A DNA stretch of 64,000 bases, taken from NCBI GenBank assembly GCA_018267195.1, contig JAFDYY010000005.1, positions 1 to 64,000 of the forward strand. The letters run 5' to 3'. Numbering within the stretch: position 1 is the first letter of the stretch; every line of letters starts with the position of its first letter. The position numbers and the translations under genes were made by a program. Below the pieces are notes generated by a model that saw only the letters and a list, made by a program, of their open reading frames with translations, did not search any database and was not told where the DNA came from. Source of the stretch: Bacteroidota bacterium. Lineage in GTDB: Bacteria; Bacteroidota; Bacteroidia; Cytophagales; Cyclobacteriaceae. Shown in pieces: positions 1 through 8,861 of this stretch.

Positions 1-11
1 TTTCGCATCTT

Positions 12-35
12 GTTTACACGTTAATTCGTGTAAAC
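12..35. repeat. Perfect inverted repeat next to the TPR gene stop
   Basis: Two 9-base arms (GTTTACACG and CGTGTAAAC) flank a 6-base spacer, immediately beyond the stop codon of the minus-strand TPR gene. There is no run of T after it on either strand and the stem is AT-rich, so it is not a textbook intrinsic terminator. It could be a weak terminator, a binding site, or the edge of a repeat element cut by the window border. Confidence 0.5.
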
Positions 36-40
36 CTATT

Positions 41-1852
41 TCAGGACGAGACATTACGTTCCTGAATGCTTTTGTTCAGTGTCACAATCTTTTTATAAAA
101 TCCACGAAAGCGAAAGGTGGTAAAAAGTAACCCGATGATACCCAATACGGCTACGGTTACCAAGATATACTGAACCTGAAGTTTAGAGTTTTTTAATTTA
201 ACTTCGGCTTCGCTTAATTCATTCTGCTGGGTTAATAGTTGAATATTTTTTTCTCGTTGTCGTATTTCATCCAGACGCTGCAGGTTAGCAAAGCGGTTGG
301 CCACTTTCTGGCTGCGAATACTGTCTCCCATGCGCCAAGCTATTTCCCCATAGTGTAGCGCTTGTTCGAAATTCCCTTGAGCTTGGTACAATATTTTTTT
401 TAAGTTATTGATTTCAATGATGGCTTCTTTTTCAGGCAGATACTTACTTATTTTTTCACCTTGATTCAATTCTTCTTGAGCTTCCGGAAACTGATTCAAT
501 GCTATTCTCACCTTAGCCATAAAAAGATGTCCCCATAATTGGCCATGATTATAGGTAATTTTCTGAGCCAGTGTAATAGAATGAAAAATATACGGAATCG
601 CCCCGTCATACTTCCGTGCTTTAATAAACAGTTCGCCTAATTTAAGATAAGCTTCTACTAAATTTATGTAATCGTGGTATTTTCGGCATGTATCTACACT
701 TGCCAGTAATACCATTTTCCCCTCGCTAAAACGGTTCAGGTCTTTCAAGACCACTCCGTTCACATTCAGCGCTTGCACAAGATAAATGGGGTGATTAATT
801 TGTGTAGCCAGCTTTAATGCTTTATCCGCAAATGACAAGGACTTTTCAGGATCGCCTGCATGTATCATTACCCAACTTAATTCGCATAAAATTTCGATTA
901 TATCATTTGTATAATTTTCTTGCTCATCTATAGTAAGTGCTTCGTATAGGTTTTGCATCGAAAGTTCATAATCGCCTTGTATATTAAAAGCACGTCCGAT
1001 ATTTTTAAGAAATACGGTTTTAATTTTGGGTAAGTCGTTTTTATCCAAATACTTCCGGGCCGAATCCATATACAAAAAAGCCTCATTGTATTTACTTTGC
1101 TCAATAGCAATAAGTATGCGGCTATATTGGACATTGTATATACAATTTTTATTACTGATTTTTTTTGCCTTGCTCTCGGCAACATTCAAAACAACTTCAA
1201 CTGAATCATACATCAGTTGTTGTGCCTGAAGTACAGCCTTCAGTATTAAGACATCAACTATTCTTTCCTGATCGCGCAAGGCATAATTGATTTTTAATGT
1301 CCGGTCGATAAATTTTTCTTGCATTTTTAAGTCGCTTGAAAAACGATATAAAACACTCAGGTTACGATAAAGTTTAGAAAGATTCAGCGGATTGGCACTG
1401 TCTTTCAAAATGGAATATGCCTTGTTATAGTAGAATCGGGAGGAATCTAAAATACCTTTGTCCATATAGCAGTTGCCTAACTGCAACAAGGTGTATCCCT
1501 GATTAGTCTTATCTTTTGCTTTTAAAGAAAGGGCAAGTCCCTTCTTCAGGTTTATAATTGACTTCTGATAATGACCCGATAAGTAGGCGTTTACTCCCTT
1601 TTGTGAATAGGCTATGCCAGTAAGAGTTGGATTGTTTATTTTTTTGCCCAATAGAATGGCCTCATCAGAATAGGCATCCGACTTTATATTGTCTTCTCCA
1701 ATTAATTCATAAGCCAGTTTATTGAGTACAACAAGTTTTGCTTCCCCACGGCTGCCAGATAGTTTAGCTTTAAGGCTATCAGCCGTTTTTGTTTGCGAAA
1801 AAATAAATTGAGGTGCAACACAAAATATCCATACCAGCAGTTTATCTCGCAT
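41..1852 (-). CDS. TPR-repeat membrane protein, output domain absent
   Basis: This 603-residue protein starts with a signal peptide (MRDKLLVWIFCVAPQFIFSQ). About ten degenerate tetratricopeptide repeats follow (roughly 45-510), then a coiled coil (about 525-560), one membrane helix (about 561-580) and a short basic tail. In Bacteroidota this plan usually continues past the helix into a coiled coil and a histidine kinase or DNA-binding domain. Here the reading frame stops after the segment LNKSIQERN plus three residues, so the sensor lacks an output domain. It may be a truncated signalling protein or a stand-alone sensor. It lies 53 nt downstream of the DHS-like gene on the same strand, so co-transcription is possible. 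No enzyme activity is visible. Confidence 0.8.
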   Translation of the reverse strand: MRDKLLVWIFCVAPQFIFSQTKTADSLKAKLSGSRGEAKLVVLNKLAYELIGEDNIKSDAYSDEAILLGKKINNPTLTGIAYSQKGVNAYLSGHYQKSIINLKKGLALSLKAKDKTNQGYTLLQLGNCYMDKGILDSSRFYYNKAYSILKDSANPLNLSKLYRNLSVLYRFSSDLKMQEKFIDRTLKINYALRDQERIVDVLILKAVLQAQQLMYDSVEVVLNVAESKAKKISNKNCIYNVQYSRILIAIEQSKYNEAFLYMDSARKYLDKNDLPKIKTVFLKNIGRAFNIQGDYELSMQNLYEALTIDEQENYTNDIIEILCELSWVMIHAGDPEKSLSFADKALKLATQINHPIYLVQALNVNGVVLKDLNRFSEGKMVLLASVDTCRKYHDYINLVEAYLKLGELFIKARKYDGAIPYIFHSITLAQKITYNHGQLWGHLFMAKVRIALNQFPEAQEELNQGEKISKYLPEKEAIIEINNLKKILYQAQGNFEQALHYGEIAWRMGDSIRSQKVANRFANLQRLDEIRQREKNIQLLTQQNELSEAEVKLKNSKLQVQYILVTVAVLGIIGLLFTTFRFRGFYKKIVTLNKSIQERNVSS

Positions 1853-1905
1853 TACCTAGTATTTTATCTCGCCAAGATAATAAAATAAGGCTTAATGTCC
1901 CTTCC

Positions 1906-2880
1906 TTACATATCTAAAATGTACGCAAACATTAAAGGTGCTACAATCGTGGCATCGCTCTCTACAATGAACTTTGGCGTATCGATACTTAATTTACCCC
2001 ACGTAATTTTTTCATTAGGAACAGCGCCTGAGTATGAACCATAACTTGTAGTGGAATCAGAAATCTGGCAAAAGTAACTCCAGAAAGGTACGTTGTCTCT
2101 TTCTAAATCCTGATGTAGCATCGGTACTACACAGATTGGAAAATCGCCTGCTATACCGCCTCCAATCTGAAAGAAGCCAATACCCTCTTTACCTGAATTA
2201 TTGGTGTACCAGTCGGCCAGCCAAACCATATATTCAATGCCGCTTTTCATGGTGCTCGCCTTCAGTTCGCCCGTTACTACATAGCTGGCAAAAATATTTC
2301 CCATGGTAGAATCTTCCCAGCCCGGCACCACCATCGGCATATTGCGCTCGGCAGCCGCAATCATCCAACTGTTTTTCGGGTCAATCTCGTAGTATTGTTT
2401 CAGTACACCACTATTAATCATGCGAAACATAAATTCGTGCGGAAACAATCGTTCGCCTTTATCTTCCGCATCTTTCCACACTTTAAATAAGTGTGCCTGT
2501 AACCTGCGAAATGCTTCCTCTTCCGGTATGCATGTATCGGTTACACGATTTAAGTGATTGCCTAACAAATCCCACTCCTGCTCAGGCGTAAGATCCCGGT
2601 AGTTGGGAATTCTTTTGTAGTGCGAGTGGGCCACCAAGTTCATAATATCTTCCTCCAGATTGGCACCGGTACAAGAAATAATATGTACTTTATTTTGGCG
2701 AATCATCTCAGCAAAGCTAATGCCCAATTCGCCCGTACTCATGGCACCCGCCAGCGATACCAACATTTTTTTACCATCGGCAATGTGGGTTTTGTAAGCT
2801 TTGGCCGCATCGACCAAAGCAGCCGCATTAAAGTGTAAGTAATTTTTTTCGATGAAAGCGGAAATCGGGCGATGGCTCAT
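1906..2880 (-). CDS. Deoxyhypusine synthase-like protein
   Basis: The 324-residue protein is homologous to deoxyhypusine synthase (DHS). It has Rossmann-type NAD-binding segments (SLAGAMSTGELG near residue 45, ISCTGANLEEDIMNL near 70, GIGFFQIGGGIAGDFPI near 240). The C-terminal active-site block contains WGK, where Lys296 matches the lysine that forms the enamine intermediate with the butylamine group in eukaryotic DHS. Eukaryotic DHS modifies eIF5A, which bacteria lack. Bacterial relatives act on small polyamines (homospermidine-type synthesis) or are uncharacterised, so the true acceptor here is unknown. The neighbouring genes do not reveal it. The family is secure; the substrate is inference. 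The start is the ATG at 2880. Confidence 0.88.
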   Translation of the reverse strand: MSHRPISAFIEKNYLHFNAAALVDAAKAYKTHIADGKKMLVSLAGAMSTGELGISFAEMIRQNKVHIISCTGANLEEDIMNLVAHSHYKRIPNYRDLTPEQEWDLLGNHLNRVTDTCIPEEEAFRRLQAHLFKVWKDAEDKGERLFPHEFMFRMINSGVLKQYYEIDPKNSWMIAAAERNMPMVVPGWEDSTMGNIFASYVVTGELKASTMKSGIEYMVWLADWYTNNSGKEGIGFFQIGGGIAGDFPICVVPMLHQDLERDNVPFWSYFCQISDSTTSYGSYSGAVPNEKITWGKLSIDTPKFIVESDATIVAPLMFAYILDM

Positions 2881-3035
2881 AAGGATTTATAAATTTTTGT
2901 GCGAAAATAATGCAATTTGTTGAAAATTGGGAATTGAAATTCAAGACATACATCTCTTAATAGTTATCAAGCCTAACTGATCATTTCAACCTCGCATACA
3001 ATTTAACAACAAAGACCGGCACCATTAAAAAAACT

Positions 3036-3506
3036 CTAACCCGATAATTTCTTGATCATCGAAATCTGGCCAAGATGGTAAATATCGTGCTGAACAATAC
3101 CTTGAAGCATTAACCTGAAATTATATTTCCTTCCGGCCACCGGGGCACTCAACTGCACTTCAGAAAGTTTCTCAACAAGTTGAAGCAGCTCAGTCTGGCC
3201 ATTTTGTAAATCATCTTTAATTGACTTCCATTGCGGCTCACTCAACGATTTTATTTTTTGCCAATTCAGTTCGGTATCCCACACTTCATACTCCGCATTG
3301 CCTTTTATTTTTTCAATAACGAATTGACGCCAGGCCGTAATGTGGCAAACAATTTCAACAATGGAATGATTTAATTTATTGGGTCTGTCGACAGCTACAT
3401 CAGCCGAAACATCAGCCAGCAACTTCACAAGGTTGTCTCCATACCAAGGTTGCCCATCATAAACAGCAGCCATGTTTTTATAAATTCGTTTAATTTCTTC
3501 ATTCAT
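3036..3506 (-). CDS. DinB/YfiT-family four-helix protein
   Basis: This 156-residue cytoplasmic protein shows the DinB-like fold signature: a histidine in the second helix (SIVEIVCHITAW, about residues 48-59) and a closing HDIYHLGQI helix (about 141-149) whose two histidines would complete a metal site. Family members are thiol-dependent transferases or damage-inducible proteins of mostly unknown substrate. The gene follows the DoxX-family gene by 25 nt on the minus strand, so the two probably form a small operon. Nothing in the sequence names a substrate. Confidence 0.8.
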   Translation of the reverse strand: MNEEIKRIYKNMAAVYDGQPWYGDNLVKLLADVSADVAVDRPNKLNHSIVEIVCHITAWRQFVIEKIKGNAEYEVWDTELNWQKIKSLSEPQWKSIKDDLQNGQTELLQLVEKLSEVQLSAPVAGRKYNFRLMLQGIVQHDIYHLGQISMIKKLSG

Positions 3507-3531
3507 AAGTTTAGGGTTAGATTAAAAGATT

Positions 3532-3930
3532 TTATTTTGTACTTATAAGCAGTCCCTTGGGAAATAAAAAAGTAGCAAACGAAAAAATAAGAAGAAAATT
3601 AAACTCAACTCCATTTCTCCCCCCGCCTACCACATACCATCCTTCCGCACCATGAATCATAATAATGCCCGCTACAAAAATCAGAATGTTGAGTGAAGCA
3701 AAAAGCTTAAGGTATCTATTCATCAATAAAGCCAATACCGTTACCACATGTGTAGCCTTGATTGCGATAGCCATCGGCACTCCTAAAATTCCAAAATATT
3801 CTTCAAGCCAATTACCAAAATCCATCACCGACATATCAATAAACGAAGGCAGCCCGTGCATAATCATAATCACGGCAAGGGCAAAGCGTAAAAGAAAAGT
3901 TTGGTCAAGGTTTTTTAAAATCCAATTCAT
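3532..3930 (-). CDS. DoxX-family integral membrane protein
   Basis: The protein has 132 residues and four hydrophobic helices, with the early MIMHGLPSF segment and a glycine-rich VGGGRNGVEFNFLL stretch that are typical of DoxX/SURF4-like proteins. The family sits in the inner membrane and is associated with redox or quinone-linked functions in some bacteria; no precise role can be given here. It is the first gene of a likely two-gene unit with the DinB protein downstream, and it is divergent from endonuclease III across a 63-nt gap. Confidence 0.78.
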   Translation of the reverse strand: MNWILKNLDQTFLLRFALAVIMIMHGLPSFIDMSVMDFGNWLEEYFGILGVPMAIAIKATHVVTVLALLMNRYLKLFASLNILIFVAGIIMIHGAEGWYVVGGGRNGVEFNFLLIFSFATFLFPKGLLISTK

Positions 3931-3993
3931 CTGTTTTTAATTATGGTTTGTGCACTAAATTGGCAAATCTTACCTTTATTTTAAAAGATAGTC

Positions 3994-4626
3994 ATGATCT
4001 CTATCAACTGGGAAAAAGAAATTCAGCCCTTATTAAAAAAATACAAAGGCCGAAAGCATCCACTCGAGTATCAAAATTTTTATGAGTTGATTATAATGGT
4101 GGTGTTGTCGGCACAAGATTCCGACCGGCACATTAACCAACTGGCTCCGGCATTTTTTACCGACTGCCCCGACATGAAAACGCTGGCCAAAGCTGATGCC
4201 CAATTGCTGCACCACCACCTCAGCAAAGTGCGCAACTTTGCAAACAAAATAAAATGGTTGCTGGCACTGGCCAGAGAAATTAAAGAGGACAAAAACATTC
4301 CCACCACATTAGAAACACTCACGGCCTTACCCGGTATTGGGCGCAAATCAGCTAATGTAATTCTACGTGAAATGGGCTTGCCGGCCCAGGGCATTATTGT
4401 AGATCTGCATGTGGTGCGAGTAGCCCCGCGGTTGGGCATAGCCCAGGGAACAGATCCGAAAAAGCTTGAAAAACAAATGATGGATACACTCGATCAAAAA
4501 TACTGGGGCGATGCCGGAATGGCCATTTCGTTTTTAGGGAGAGAAACCTGCCGGCCCACCAACCCGCAGTGCGGCACCTGTGTGATGAATAAGGTCTGTC
4601 AATATTTTTTAAGTTCAAAAAAATAA
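3994..4626 (+). CDS. nth: Endonuclease III (HhH-GPD DNA glycosylase/AP lyase)
   Basis: This base-excision repair enzyme removes oxidised pyrimidines and cleaves abasic sites by a Schiff-base mechanism. The 210-residue protein has the helix-hairpin-helix LPGIGRKSAN (112-121) with the catalytic lysine (Lys118) and the catalytic aspartate in IIVDLHV (Asp137). A [4Fe-4S] loop follows at Cys186, 193, 196 and 202 with the exact C-x6-C-x2-C-x5-C spacing. Length and motif order match bacterial Nth. It is divergent from the DoxX gene and is followed 22 nt later by a secreted propeller protein with no obvious functional link. Confidence 0.95.
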   Translation: MISINWEKEIQPLLKKYKGRKHPLEYQNFYELIIMVVLSAQDSDRHINQLAPAFFTDCPDMKTLAKADAQLLHHHLSKVRNFANKIKWLLALAREIKEDKNIPTTLETLTALPGIGRKSANVILREMGLPAQGIIVDLHVVRVAPRLGIAQGTDPKKLEKQMMDTLDQKYWGDAGMAISFLGRETCRPTNPQCGTCVMNKVCQYFLSSKK

Positions 4627-4648
4627 TTTGAACCCACTCGATCGTATC

Positions 4649-5905
4649 ATGAAAAAAAACGGATGGCTTGTCTTACTGATCTCCTCCATTACGCTGTGCC
4701 CGGCACAAGAACTGCAACAGCTTTACAGCGATGCCATGATTGCCTATCGAAACAAAAACTATGTTAATTTCTACACCCATATAAAACAAGCCAACACGCT
4801 CAACCCCTACCACGAAGGTATTTTATACCAACTTGGTATAGCCGCTGCCCTTACCGGCAAAAAAGACGAAGCCATACATTCTCTCCGGCAAGCCATTCTC
4901 ATCAACAGTGATTTTAAATTGGAAGGTATTGCCGACTTTAAAATGATTAAAGATTCGAAAGAATTTAAAGACTTACTAACATTTCAAAAAGAGTGGCAAA
5001 CCCCGGTAATCAATTCTGAAATCGCATTCACACTCAAAGACCGCAGCCTCCATCCTGAACCGATAGCCTACGATGCCGTCCATCATACATTTTATCTCGG
5101 CAGCATACACCAGCGAAAAATCATAAAGGTTTTGCCCAATGGATCGGTAATCGATTTTTGCCCACCGGCCTACCAAGGCATGAGTAGTGTTATGGGCATC
5201 AAAGCAGACACCCTAAGAAACTTGTTGTGGGTTTGTTCCTCGCCTTTACCGGAAATGATAAATTATGATTCTACGACCAGGCCCATGGTGTTTAAATTTG
5301 ATTTGGCAACCGGCCACCTCTTACACCAATTCATCGCACCTAAAAAAGGAGTGTACGGAGATTTAATCCTCGACTCGAAAGGAAAAGTATATTTATCCGA
5401 CAGCGAAACCAATGAGCTGAGCACAGTGAATGAAAAAACTAACCAAGTAGAACCTTTTTATTATTCCAGCGAATTTATAAGTGTGCAAGGGATCACTCTC
5501 TCATCTGATGAAAAATCGCTGTTCATAGCCGATTACGAAAAAGGAATTTTTAAACTGGATATACGTGCCAAAAAATTGAGTCTGATTACCACTGCCAAAG
5601 ACGTTTCGCTAAAAGGCATCGATGGCATTTATTTTTACCAGCATTCGGTAGTCGCCATTCAAAATGGAGTAGTGCCCGCCCGCTCAGTACAATATTATCT
5701 GGGCAAAGGAGAAACCACAATTATCGATTATAAAATTATAGACCGCAAGCACCCCGACTTTGGCGAACCAACGTTGGGTGTAATAACCGGAAATATGTTT
5801 TACTACATCGCCAACAGCCAATGGGGAGGATACGACAGCCGGCATCAACAGAAGCCGGCCAGCCAACTGAAGGATGTGGTCGTGTTAAAGTCTGCATTAA
5901 GATAG
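4649..5905 (+). CDS. Secreted protein: TPR segment plus SMP-30/NHL-like beta-propeller
   Basis: I start the gene at the ATG at 4649, which opens directly into a signal peptide (MKKNGWLVLLISSITLCPAQ). An in-frame TTG 21 nt upstream would only add polar residues. After the signal come one or two tetratricopeptide repeats (about residues 25-100). A series of beta-propeller blades follows, resembling gluconolactonase/SMP-30 or NHL proteins, with repeated segments such as GDLILDSKGKVYLSDSETNE and GITLSSDEKSLFIADY. The protein of about 418 residues is probably periplasmic. Many homologues of this architecture are unannotated. No catalytic metal ligands can be assigned with confidence, so binding rather than catalysis is equally likely. 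Confidence 0.75.
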   Translation: MKKNGWLVLLISSITLCPAQELQQLYSDAMIAYRNKNYVNFYTHIKQANTLNPYHEGILYQLGIAAALTGKKDEAIHSLRQAILINSDFKLEGIADFKMIKDSKEFKDLLTFQKEWQTPVINSEIAFTLKDRSLHPEPIAYDAVHHTFYLGSIHQRKIIKVLPNGSVIDFCPPAYQGMSSVMGIKADTLRNLLWVCSSPLPEMINYDSTTRPMVFKFDLATGHLLHQFIAPKKGVYGDLILDSKGKVYLSDSETNELSTVNEKTNQVEPFYYSSEFISVQGITLSSDEKSLFIADYEKGIFKLDIRAKKLSLITTAKDVSLKGIDGIYFYQHSVVAIQNGVVPARSVQYYLGKGETTIIDYKIIDRKHPDFGEPTLGVITGNMFYYIANSQWGGYDSRHQQKPASQLKDVVVLKSALR

Positions 5906-6000
5906 TGTGTAGAAACGCTCAAAACATTCTTTCCCCTTTTATCAAATTTTTCTTTTACGACATGGAGCATTAATGGTTATTACAATAAAACCTCATCCGC

Positions 6001-8787
6001 ATGAACCGTTCATTTTTATTTATCGTGGCAATAGCCTTCTGCGCCAAAGCAATCGCTCAGCCCATCCCCACCCCCAAAGAACATTTTGGTTTCAATATTG
6101 GCGATGATTACATGCTGGCCACCTACACCCAAACCGAAGCCTACTTTAAAAAGTTGGCTGCCTCAGATCGGGTAAAGTTAGTTGATATCGGCCTTACGGA
6201 AGAAGGAAGACATCAATATCAACTCATTGTTACCTCACCCGAAAATCATAAAAAATTAGACCACTACAAAGAAATCTCAGTAAAACTGGCGCGAGCCGAA
6301 GGCCTTACCGAAGAGCAGGCACGGGTCATGGCCAAAGAAGGAAAAGCCATAGTTTGGATTGACGGTGGGCTGCATGCTACCGAAGTGGTAGGCACCCATC
6401 AACTGATTGAAACGCTTTACCAATTCGTCAGCCGTACGGATGCCGAAACCATACGGATATTAGACAACGTAATCATTCTCTTTACTCACGCCAACCCCGA
6501 TGGGCAGGAGTTGGTATCGAACTGGTATATGCGCGAACCCAATCCGGAAAAAAGAAAACTTGAATTCCTCCCACGCCTGTATCAAAAATATATTGGCCAC
6601 GACAACAACCGCGATTTTTTCATCATGAACATGAAGGAAACCCAAAATATGGGAAGGCAGTTATTTGTAGAGTGGATTCCGCAGATTATGTATAACCACC
6701 ACCAGGCAGGGCCAACGGGTTCTGTCTTGGCGGGGCCTCCGTACCGCGACCCGTTCAATTATGTTTTTGATCCGCTCATGATTACCGGGATCGATGCCGT
6801 GGGGGCCGCGATGATCAATCGTTTGAATGCCGAAGGTAAACCCGGTTACACCCGCTTGGGAGGTTCTGTATTCTCTACCTGGTATAACGGAGGACTAAGA
6901 ACAACCACACACTTTCATAATATGATTGGTTTGCTTACCGAAATTGTAGGCGGGCCAACCCCAAGCGAAATTCCGGTTGTGCCTTCTCGGCTGATCCCCA
7001 ACAATAACACACCTTTTCCGGTAACTCCTCAAAAATGGAAATTCCGGCAATCTATTGATTATTCCGTTTCGCTGAATTATGCCGTGCTAGACTATGCCGC
7101 CCGCCACAGCGATCAATTGCTTTATAATATTTACCGCATGGGCAAAAATTCGATTGAGCGCGGCAGCACGGATTACTGGACTCCCTACCCCAGCAAGATA
7201 GAAGCCATTACGACTGCCTTTAAAAGCCGTCCTAAAAAAACGGATGCACCGGCACAAGATATGTTGGGCTACACCGCACCGGGCATCCCGATGAAGTATT
7301 ACGACAGTATTTTCCGGGTTCCGGCACACCGCGATGCCCGCGGGTATATCATCCCCTCCGATCAACCCGATTTTTCTACGGCCGTAAAATTTATCAACGC
7401 ACTGATTAAAACCGGAATACGCATCGAGGCAGCAAAATCAGATTTTATTGTGGGTAAGAAAAAATACCCGGCCGGTTCTTACATTGTAAAAACCAATCAG
7501 GCTTTTCGTCCGCACTTGCTCGATATGTTTGAACCGCAAGATCACCCCAACGATTTTCAGTATCCGGGCGGTCCTCCTGTGCGCCCCTACGATGCTGCCG
7601 GCTGGACACTCGCTTTTCAAATGGGCGTAAAGTTTGACCGCTACATCGAAAATTTTGATGGCCCGTTTGAATCCATTCCCTACGGGCAACTGCAAAACCC
7701 GGCAGGAAATATTGTAGCTGCCGCAACAGGATACGTCATCAATGCCAAAGCCAACAATGCCTTTCTGGCCGTCAATGATCTGCTAAGGGAAGGTGTTGAA
7801 GTGTATCGTTTGCCCGAAGGATTAGGTAAAGAAAATATTCCGGCCGGGAGTTTCTATATTCCCTCCACTCAAAAATCAAAAAGCATCTTGCAAAATGCCG
7901 CCCACAACTATGGGCTTACCATAGCCGGTGCTTCTAAACCTTCCGTGCACATGGCCCGGGTTTCCTCCCCGCGTATTGCTTTGTGGGACACCTATGGCGG
8001 CTCTATGCCCTCGGGCTGGGTGCGCTGGCTAATGGAACAATATCATTTTAATGCTGACATTATTTATGCTAAAGACATTGATGCAGGCGATCTAAAAAAG
8101 AAATACGATATCATTGTATTTGTAACGCGCGCCATACCCAAGCAAGGAAAAGAAACCACCGATGAGTGGGGCTTTCCACGCAAAGATCCAAAAGAAGAAG
8201 AAATTCCAACCGAATACCGAACCCATCTGGGGCATATTACAGCCGACAAATCCATTCCGCAGTTGAAAACATTTTTAGAAGCAGGTGGAAAAATTATAAC
8301 CATTGGCACCAGCGCTAACTTGGCTTACCACCTGAAACTGCCGGTAAGCGATGCCCTTACCGAAGTGTATCAGGGAAACGAACGCCCTCTGCCCAACGAT
8401 AAATATTATGTGCCCGGAAGTTTACTGCGCGTAAAGTTAGATTCTACGCAAAATGCTACGTGGGGGCTTTCCAGCGAAACAGATGTGTATTTTGAAAATA
8501 GCCCGGTATTTAATCTCGCACCCGAAGCCATTGCGCAAGGAAAAATAAAACCGCTGGCCTGGTTTGGCAATACCAACCCGCTGCGCAGCGGCTGGGCATG
8601 GGGAGCTAACTATTTAAAAGGAGGAGTAGTTGCCTTTGAAGCATCGGTGGGCAAAGGAAAACTATATTCGTTCAGTCCCGAGATTACATTTCGCGGGCAA
8701 GCTCAGGGCACATTTAAGATGCTGTTCAATCAATTATACTTTGTAGATGAAGTGCCCAAGCGGGTAAAGCTGGACGAAAAAAGATAA
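6001..8787 (+). CDS. Exported M14-family zinc carboxypeptidase
   Basis: This 928-residue exported peptidase has a signal peptide ending near AIAQ (residue 20). The N-terminal peptidase_M14 domain (about 30-330) holds the zinc ligands: HxxE in GGLHATE (His125, Glu128) and a histidine of MYNHHQ (His233 or 234). Other landmarks are the substrate-binding DNNRDF (201-206) and the general-base glutamate in LLTEIVGG (Glu314). The long remainder includes a region resembling the glutamine amidotransferase-like fold that often follows M14 domains in large Bacteroidota peptidases (about 660-800). It probably degrades external peptides. It stands alone, with 95 nt upstream and 74 nt downstream. The exact specificity is unknown. 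Confidence 0.9.
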   Translation: MNRSFLFIVAIAFCAKAIAQPIPTPKEHFGFNIGDDYMLATYTQTEAYFKKLAASDRVKLVDIGLTEEGRHQYQLIVTSPENHKKLDHYKEISVKLARAEGLTEEQARVMAKEGKAIVWIDGGLHATEVVGTHQLIETLYQFVSRTDAETIRILDNVIILFTHANPDGQELVSNWYMREPNPEKRKLEFLPRLYQKYIGHDNNRDFFIMNMKETQNMGRQLFVEWIPQIMYNHHQAGPTGSVLAGPPYRDPFNYVFDPLMITGIDAVGAAMINRLNAEGKPGYTRLGGSVFSTWYNGGLRTTTHFHNMIGLLTEIVGGPTPSEIPVVPSRLIPNNNTPFPVTPQKWKFRQSIDYSVSLNYAVLDYAARHSDQLLYNIYRMGKNSIERGSTDYWTPYPSKIEAITTAFKSRPKKTDAPAQDMLGYTAPGIPMKYYDSIFRVPAHRDARGYIIPSDQPDFSTAVKFINALIKTGIRIEAAKSDFIVGKKKYPAGSYIVKTNQAFRPHLLDMFEPQDHPNDFQYPGGPPVRPYDAAGWTLAFQMGVKFDRYIENFDGPFESIPYGQLQNPAGNIVAAATGYVINAKANNAFLAVNDLLREGVEVYRLPEGLGKENIPAGSFYIPSTQKSKSILQNAAHNYGLTIAGASKPSVHMARVSSPRIALWDTYGGSMPSGWVRWLMEQYHFNADIIYAKDIDAGDLKKKYDIIVFVTRAIPKQGKETTDEWGFPRKDPKEEEIPTEYRTHLGHITADKSIPQLKTFLEAGGKIITIGTSANLAYHLKLPVSDALTEVYQGNERPLPNDKYYVPGSLLRVKLDSTQNATWGLSSETDVYFENSPVFNLAPEAIAQGKIKPLAWFGNTNPLRSGWAWGANYLKGGVVAFEASVGKGKLYSFSPEITFRGQAQGTFKMLFNQLYFVDEVPKRVKLDEKR

Positions 8788-8861
8788 TCAAGCCAAGCTC
8801 TTCATCCAGGTTGGAGTAAGGTGATTTTTTTACCGATATTTCGGAATTGTTCGTTCCGCAA

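Noticed and set aside
1864..1880. Hairpin TTATCT...AGATAA between the DHS-like and TPR genes
   Set aside because: It is a short AT-only stem without a T run and is easily expected by chance in an AT-rich gap.
4080..4439. Minus-strand ORF of 119 codons antisense to endonuclease III
   Set aside because: It lies entirely within nth, whose catalytic and iron-sulfur residues are intact, and the antisense product has no recognisable features.
5906..6000. Search for a terminator or promoter between the propeller and M14 peptidase genes
   Set aside because: No stem with a T run and no TAnnTTTG match was found.
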